Of a stretch of DNA of 64,000 nt, positions 59,796 through 64,000 are shown one piece after another. A model generated the notes under the pieces. The model saw only the letters and a list, made by a program, of their open reading frames with translations. It was not told where the DNA came from and made no database searches. A program made the position numbers and the translations under genes. The stretch spans positions 26,689-90,688 of the forward strand of contig NZ_WWSY01000008.1 in assembly GCF_009876115.1 (NCBI RefSeq), written 5' to 3'. Source of the stretch: Collinsella aerofaciens. GTDB lineage: Bacteria > Actinomycetota > Coriobacteriia > Coriobacteriales > Coriobacteriaceae. How positions within the stretch are numbered: the stretch's first letter is position 1; each line of letters begins with the position of its first letter.

Positions 59796-60152
59796 TTAAT
59801 CGTCGGGGGTTTCGATTTCGATACTGGCGATGTCGAGTTCGCGACCGTGCAGTAGGCGCACATTGGCGCCGCCGCACTGGGGGCAGCGGCAGTGGAAGCG
59901 GTCATGATCGAAAACATCACCGCAGTCCAGACACTCGCTTTGCGGATGGACCTCCTCTACCGCAAGCTCGCAACCGCGCGTAAGCGGGTCCTCGTCGCGA
60001 AACGTCTCCCACGCAAAGTCGAGCGCCTCGCGCACGACCTCGGTCATATCCCCGATACGCAGCGTTACCAAAACGGCGCGCGAGGCCCCCGCCCCACGCG
60101 CCGCGCGAATCACTGTGTCGAGTATGCCGTTGACAATGCCAACCTCGTGCAT
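59796..60152 (-). CDS. hypA: Hydrogenase nickel-incorporation protein HypA
   Basis: A 118-residue HypA. The N-terminal MHEVGIV supplies the nickel-binding His2. The zinc site is CLDCGDVFDHDRFHCRCPQC, two CxxC pairs. It delivers nickel with HypB. No hydrogenase structural genes are in the window. Confidence 0.95.
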   Translation of the reverse strand: MHEVGIVNGILDTVIRAARGAGASRAVLVTLRIGDMTEVVREALDFAWETFRDEDPLTRGCELAVEEVHPQSECLDCGDVFDHDRFHCRCPQCGGANVRLLHGRELDIASIEIETPDD

Positions 60153-60158
60153 ACCGAT

Positions 60159-60950
60159 TTACTCCTCGTCGTCCTCGTCGTCCGAGAACAGGTCCAGACG
60201 ACTCACGAACAAGCCCTCCTTGCCCTCGCGCGCGGTAATGACCACACGGGCGATGGCAAGCGAAATCTCGTAGAGCGAGAGCAGGGCGCCATACATGAGG
60301 CCCAGCGTAACGGGCGAGCCGTCGGGCGTAATCACAGCCGAGCCCACAAGCAGGCCAACGTACACGAAACGCCAGGCACTGCGGAAGGCCGCGTAGGACA
60401 CGATATGGAAGACGGACAGATAAAAGATGATGAGCGGCAGCTCAAACGCCACACCAAAGCCGATCATAAAGAGCAGCTCCATGTTGACGTAGTTCTCCAG
60501 GTCGGGCAGCGCCGTAGCGACGGCCGAGGTCTCGCCGATGAGCCACTCAAAGCCCGCCGGGATGATGATGAAGTAGCAAAAGATGGCGCCCAGAAAGAAC
60601 AACACCGTCGAGGCGAGCACCGTGGGCACGACCCACTTGCGCTCGTTGGGGCGAAGCGCCGGCAGGAAAAATGCCAGAATCTGCCAGATGATCATGGGCG
60701 TGCACATGACCACGGCCATCTTGATGGCCAGCGAGAAGCGCAGGCCAAAGCCACCGAGCGTGGTAGTGATGTAGAACTTACCGTCTGGCACAAAGGAGCG
60801 GATGGGGTCTTCCAAGATGTCGAGCACCACGGGCGTGGCGAAATACAGCACGATAGCGGCGGCGAACACCGACACGACCACGATGGTCAGGCGGCGACGG
60901 AGCTCTCCCAGGTGATCGAAGAGCGGCATACGCGCAGGTCCGATAGGCAT
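60159..60950 (-). CDS. tatC: Sec-independent translocase TatC
   Basis: A 263-residue six-span membrane protein. It has MPLFDHLGELRRRLTIVV at the N-terminus (the twin-arginine-recognising LxELRxR), FVPDGKFYITTTLGGFGLRF and the later conserved FELPLIIFYLSVF. It recognises folded, often cofactor-bearing, Tat substrates. It overlaps tatA by one base (TAATG). Confidence 0.96.
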   Translation of the reverse strand: MPIGPARMPLFDHLGELRRRLTIVVVSVFAAAIVLYFATPVVLDILEDPIRSFVPDGKFYITTTLGGFGLRFSLAIKMAVVMCTPMIIWQILAFFLPALRPNERKWVVPTVLASTVLFFLGAIFCYFIIIPAGFEWLIGETSAVATALPDLENYVNMELLFMIGFGVAFELPLIIFYLSVFHIVSYAAFRSAWRFVYVGLLVGSAVITPDGSPVTLGLMYGALLSLYEISLAIARVVITAREGKEGLFVSRLDLFSDDEDDEE

Positions 60951-61534
60951 TACTCATCGCCTCCCTTCGGGGCGTCGGCGGCGGCAGCGGCATCGTCCTC
61001 GGCCTCGAGCTCGCGAGCGAGCTGGTCGACGACGGCCTTGCGCTTGCGGGGACGACGGGCGTAGAGGTCAGCCGTCGTGGGCTCTGCCGGCTCGGGCTCG
61101 GGTTCCGGCTCTGCAGCAGGCTCGGGCTCGGCGGCGGCAGCAGCAGCGGCGGCAGGCTCTGCACCCTCGGCCTCCTCGGCAATACCTTCGCCCTCGGTGG
61201 CACCCTCGCTCGCAGCCTTCTCGGCGGCAAGGCGGGCGCGACGCTCGGCAAAGGTCTCTTTCTTTGCGGGCGCAGCCGTCTCGACGGCATCCTCGTCCGC
61301 ATCGGAATCATCATCGACGGCAGCCTTCTTGGGCTTGACCGGGGCCGACGCGGCCTCGCTCACCGGATCGATAATCTCGGACTGAACAACTGCCGTCATC
61401 TTTTCCTGCGTCTCGCGGAACTGACGGATGGCACGGCCAATCGTGCGGCCCATCTGCGGGAGCTTATCCGGGCCAAACAGCAAAAAGCCGAAGACCACGA
61501 TGATCGCGAGCTCACCCTCTCCAATACCAAACAC
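60950..61534 (-). CDS. tatA: Twin-arginine translocase TatA/TatB family protein
   Basis: A 194-residue protein. The N-terminal FGIGEGELAIIVVFGFLLFG span and the hinge FGPDKLPQMGRTIGRAIRQF are diagnostic. A long Ala/Glu/Pro-rich low-complexity region and a basic end (ARRPRKRKAVVDQ) follow, longer than a minimal TatA. The GTG at 61534 with GGAGG five bases upstream is the best start; earlier in-frame codons lack a site. It is cotranscribed with tatC. Confidence 0.9.
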   Translation of the reverse strand: MFGIGEGELAIIVVFGFLLFGPDKLPQMGRTIGRAIRQFRETQEKMTAVVQSEIIDPVSEAASAPVKPKKAAVDDDSDADEDAVETAAPAKKETFAERRARLAAEKAASEGATEGEGIAEEAEGAEPAAAAAAAAEPEPAAEPEPEPEPAEPTTADLYARRPRKRKAVVDQLARELEAEDDAAAAADAPKGGDE

Positions 61535-61687
61535 ACATACCTCCAAGGCTCGATGTGAGTCGAGCCCGCACCGCGCCATTCGGCCGGAACTCGTCTATTC
61601 ATTCGGTCAAGTATAGCGCCCGGACGCCAAAACGTCCGAGCGCATCACAAACATACGCCAAACGGCACGCCCTTTTGGGGACAAAGA

Positions 61688-62002
61688 TTATGCAGCGGTG
61701 ATCGAAATCTCCTGGTCGACACCCAACAGCTGAACCACGCGCATCACCTGGGGCTGCACATTGGTGCAGCTAAAGCGCTTGCCGTGGTCGACCGCGTGGT
61801 GCGCGGCTCCCACGAGCACGCCAATGCCCGTCGAATCGATGTAGCTCACCTGGGCAAAGTCGAGCTCAACGGCCTCAGTGGGCTGCTCGAGCGCCAGGTC
61901 GATAGCATTGCGCAGGTTATCGGCGTTAGAGATATCAATCTCGCCGGTTACCTTAATGGTGTAGATCTCCGGCGTGGGGTTGGTGGAAATACCCAAATCC
62001 AT
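61688..62002 (-). CDS. STAS-domain anti-sigma factor antagonist
   Basis: A 104-residue SpoIIAA-like protein with VTGEIDISNADNLRNAID and the phosphorylatable serine in SYIDSTGIGVLVGA. It would bind a serine kinase anti-sigma factor when unphosphorylated; no such kinase is adjacent. It is a single gene between tatA and the aminotransferase. Confidence 0.92.
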   Translation of the reverse strand: MDLGISTNPTPEIYTIKVTGEIDISNADNLRNAIDLALEQPTEAVELDFAQVSYIDSTGIGVLVGAAHHAVDHGKRFSCTNVQPQVMRVVQLLGVDQEISITAA

Positions 62003-62068
62003 GTATACGCTCCTTTGTGAATCGAAAGTGCGGATAGTACTGGGCGCGGATTTACGGGGCCCTACGCG

Positions 62069-63373
62069 TTAGGAGCGCTCGGCACGAGCAAGCTCAGCAG
62101 CGACAAGCTTGACGGCCAGCACCAGCACATCGAGCGCGGCCTCCAGGTCCTCGACCGTGGGATAGCTCGGCGCAATGCGGATGTTGGTGTCGCGCGGATC
62201 CTTGCCATAAGGCCAGGTGGCACCAGCCGGCGTAAGCTTGACGCCCAGGTCGGTACAAAGCGCGGCGACCTTCTGGGCAGAGCCCTCGGGACCATCAAAG
62301 CTCACAAAGTAGCCGCCGCGGGGATGTGTCCAAGTAGCGCAACCCGTATCGCCCAGGCCCTCGGTGAGCTTGCGCTCAACGGCCTCAAAGCGCGGGCGCA
62401 ATAACTCGGCATGCTTTTTCATGTGTTCCTTGACCGCCTCGATGGTGGGAAGGAAGCGCACGTGACGCAGCTGGTTGAGCTTATCGGCGCTGATAAGGCC
62501 GGCCTTCAGGCGCTTGGAGAACTCCGTGATAACCGCGGGGCTCGCACCGATAAAGCCGATGCCGGCGCCCGGGAAGGTGATCTTGGACGTCGAGGCGAAT
62601 GCCACCACGCGGTCCTCGGTGCCCGCCGCGCGAGCGAGGTCGAAGATATTGGCGAGCTCGTCGGTCTCGTCGTACAGGTCGTGCACGCAGTAGGCGTTGT
62701 CCCAGAAGATGCGGAAATCGGGCGCGGCCGTGGGCATTTCGACCAGGCGACGCACGGTGTCCTCGCTAAAGGTGATGCCCGTGGGGTTGGAATACTTGGG
62801 CACGCACCAGATGCCCTTGATGGAGTCGTCGGCGGCAACCAGGCGCTCGACCTCGTCCATGTCGGGGCCGTTGTCGGTCATCGCGACGGGGACATTCTCG
62901 ATACCCAGGTCGGCGGTGATGCCAAAGTGACGGTCGTAGCCGGGAACGGGGCACAGGAACTTGACTTTCTTGCCGTCGTGCGCGGCCTCGTAAGCCTCCC
63001 AAGGCTCGCTGCCGCACGAACCGCAGCGCCAAAACATGCCGGCGATATCGTGCTCGATCAGAAGGCTCGACGAACCCAGCACGAGCGTCTGCTCGGCGGG
63101 GCAACCCAGGAACTCCCCCGCCAATTTGCGTGCCGAGGGAATGCCCTCAAAACAACCGTAGTTGGAACAGTCGACGTTGCCGTCGTGCAGATCGGCGTCG
63201 GCGTTGAGGATATCGAGCATGGGGCGTGAGATGTCCACCTGGGAGGGCGACGGCTTGCCGCGAGCCATATCGAGTGCCAGGCCCTTGGCCTTGACCTCGG
63301 CGACCTCGGCTTTGAGCGCCTCGATGGCGGCATCGAGTTCGGTGGTTTCCATCTTCTGGTAGATCGTCTGCAT
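62069..63373 (-). CDS. Aspartate aminotransferase, MocR-like subfamily (fold type I)
   Basis: A 434-residue PLP enzyme of the actinobacterial-type aspartate aminotransferase subgroup. It has ARGKPSPSQVDISRPM at the N-terminus, DNAYCVHDLYDE, the PLP lysine in AFASTSKITFPGAGIGF, and the C-terminal substrate arginine in NIRIAPSYPT. No helix-turn-helix domain is present. It should interconvert aspartate and 2-oxoglutarate with oxaloacetate and glutamate. Confidence 0.9.
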   Translation of the reverse strand: MQTIYQKMETTELDAAIEALKAEVAEVKAKGLALDMARGKPSPSQVDISRPMLDILNADADLHDGNVDCSNYGCFEGIPSARKLAGEFLGCPAEQTLVLGSSSLLIEHDIAGMFWRCGSCGSEPWEAYEAAHDGKKVKFLCPVPGYDRHFGITADLGIENVPVAMTDNGPDMDEVERLVAADDSIKGIWCVPKYSNPTGITFSEDTVRRLVEMPTAAPDFRIFWDNAYCVHDLYDETDELANIFDLARAAGTEDRVVAFASTSKITFPGAGIGFIGASPAVITEFSKRLKAGLISADKLNQLRHVRFLPTIEAVKEHMKKHAELLRPRFEAVERKLTEGLGDTGCATWTHPRGGYFVSFDGPEGSAQKVAALCTDLGVKLTPAGATWPYGKDPRDTNIRIAPSYPTVEDLEAALDVLVLAVKLVAAELARAERS

Positions 63374-63522
63374 GGGTGCGACCTTTCGCGAAGCGGTACG
63401 TTGCAGTTCGTCTAAGTATAGACCGCCACCGCCGCAACGTTATGAAGCCGTGATAGATTAAGTCCATCGCAATAAATTACGAATCGCCGCGCATGCCGGC
63501 GTGGGACGCCCAAGGAGGCACT

Positions 63523-63777
63523 ATGGAGTATGGATCGTTCCAGGCCGAGGAATTCGGCGACCTGCAGCGCCTGGTCGACGGACTGTTTTACGATCGCCAC
63601 GCCATCGACCGCCTGGATCTGATCGTACAGGCCGAAATCTTGGACCTGGCGCCCGACCTCATGGAGATCGTGAATCTTTTGCCGCCCGGCTACTACGACC
63701 GCCAGTCACTTTGCGACCAGCTCAACTCCGCCTTGGCCGCCCACGGCTGGGGCGCCGTCTACGGAACGGTGGAATAA
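63523..63777 (+). CDS. Small acidic protein of unknown function
   Basis: An 84-residue soluble acidic protein (MEYGSFQAEEFGDLQRLVDG...GWGAVYGTVE). CAAGGAGG lies seven bases before the ATG at 63523, and the reading frame is free of rare features, so it is probably real. It is divergent from the aminotransferase gene. I do not recognise it. Confidence 0.75.
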   Translation: MEYGSFQAEEFGDLQRLVDGLFYDRHAIDRLDLIVQAEILDLAPDLMEIVNLLPPGYYDRQSLCDQLNSALAAHGWGAVYGTVE

Positions 63778-64000
63778 GCCTCGAGGCCGGCGATTTGGCC
63801 CGCTTCCCGACCTTGGCGAGGCTTGTTTTAGAGCTTGTGGCCAAAAAAGGGCAAATATGAGTACTGTTACCTTTTTAGTAGCAGCGATTCTTGGTCGAAA
63901 TCGGCAAAACTCGACTTGAAACTGGTCGCGCGCGCAGACGTGGTGTAAGAGTGTCCTGAGGTCCGTCGCTGCAAGTCCCGATGTTACTCCTTCTTGAGAC
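63778..64000. other. Unassigned right end
   Basis: No gene of useful size. A 20-codon frame starting at about 63857 (MSTVTFLVAAILGRNRQNST) has AAGGGC upstream but looks too short to call. No tRNA, terminator or known repeat was seen. Confidence 0.4.

Overview
The window is a high-GC bacterial chromosome segment. It most resembles a gut Coriobacteriia genome, probably Collinsella or a close relative. The reasons are the GC-rich synonymous codon choice, the set of PTS-dependent lactose and amino-sugar genes, hypAB beside tatAC, the PSP1/holB/tmk block, and an IS1249-type actinobacterial transposase remnant. This is inference from gene content. No rRNA is present; there is one tRNA.

Layout. 1-4,450: a LacI regulator divergent from galKT (Leloir pathway). 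4,600-8,060: lacX-lacC and lacA-lacB (tagatose-6-phosphate pathway). 8,170-11,180: a membrane protein, the only lactose-family IIA (lacF) and a second LacI regulator. 11,536-19,636: two lacE-lacG operons (PTS IICB plus 6-phospho-beta-galactosidase), the second with its own LacI. 19,380-26,887: a roughly 7-kb insert bounded by direct repeats of the lacG 3' end. It carries a toxin-antitoxin pair, a 581-bp IS1249-derived miniature element, a third lacE, an unclassified TIM-barrel-like enzyme, a GntR regulator and a SIS-domain isomerase. 26,928-28,951: a DeoR (LacR-like) regulator and galM. 29,036-34,116: a IIB-like protein lacking its phosphorylation histidine, tRNA-Thr, a lipoprotein, yhcH, a nagA 3' remnant, a second lacX-lacC copy and a flavodoxin. 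34,192-40,882: nagA, agaS, GntR and a mannose-family PTS with a YajC-like gene, suited to N-acetylgalactosamine. 41,586-63,777: mostly housekeeping genes (icd, hpf, comF, PSP1, holB, tmk, topA, hypAB, tatAC, an aminotransferase).

How it fits together. Lactose-type disaccharides enter as 6-phosphates through LacE/LacF and LacG splits them. Galactose-6-P goes through LacAB to tagatose-6-P and LacC phosphorylates it. The amino-sugar branch (mannose-family PTS, NagA, AgaS) should meet the same pool at tagatose-6-P. Free galactose is handled by GalM, GalK and GalT. No tagatose-1,6-bisphosphate aldolase is recognisable here.

The most interesting signals are regulatory and architectural. A 21-nt-phased ACCGTTCAC direct repeat recurs upstream of five sugar loci. 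A TGTTC-N6-RTTTGAAY box is shared by lacA, lacF and the deoR promoter. Each LacI and GntR regulator has its own palindromic operator variant nearby. Two catabolic modules are each flanked by a copy of the 3' end of the gene they follow. Several unrelated long intergenic inverted repeats are also present.
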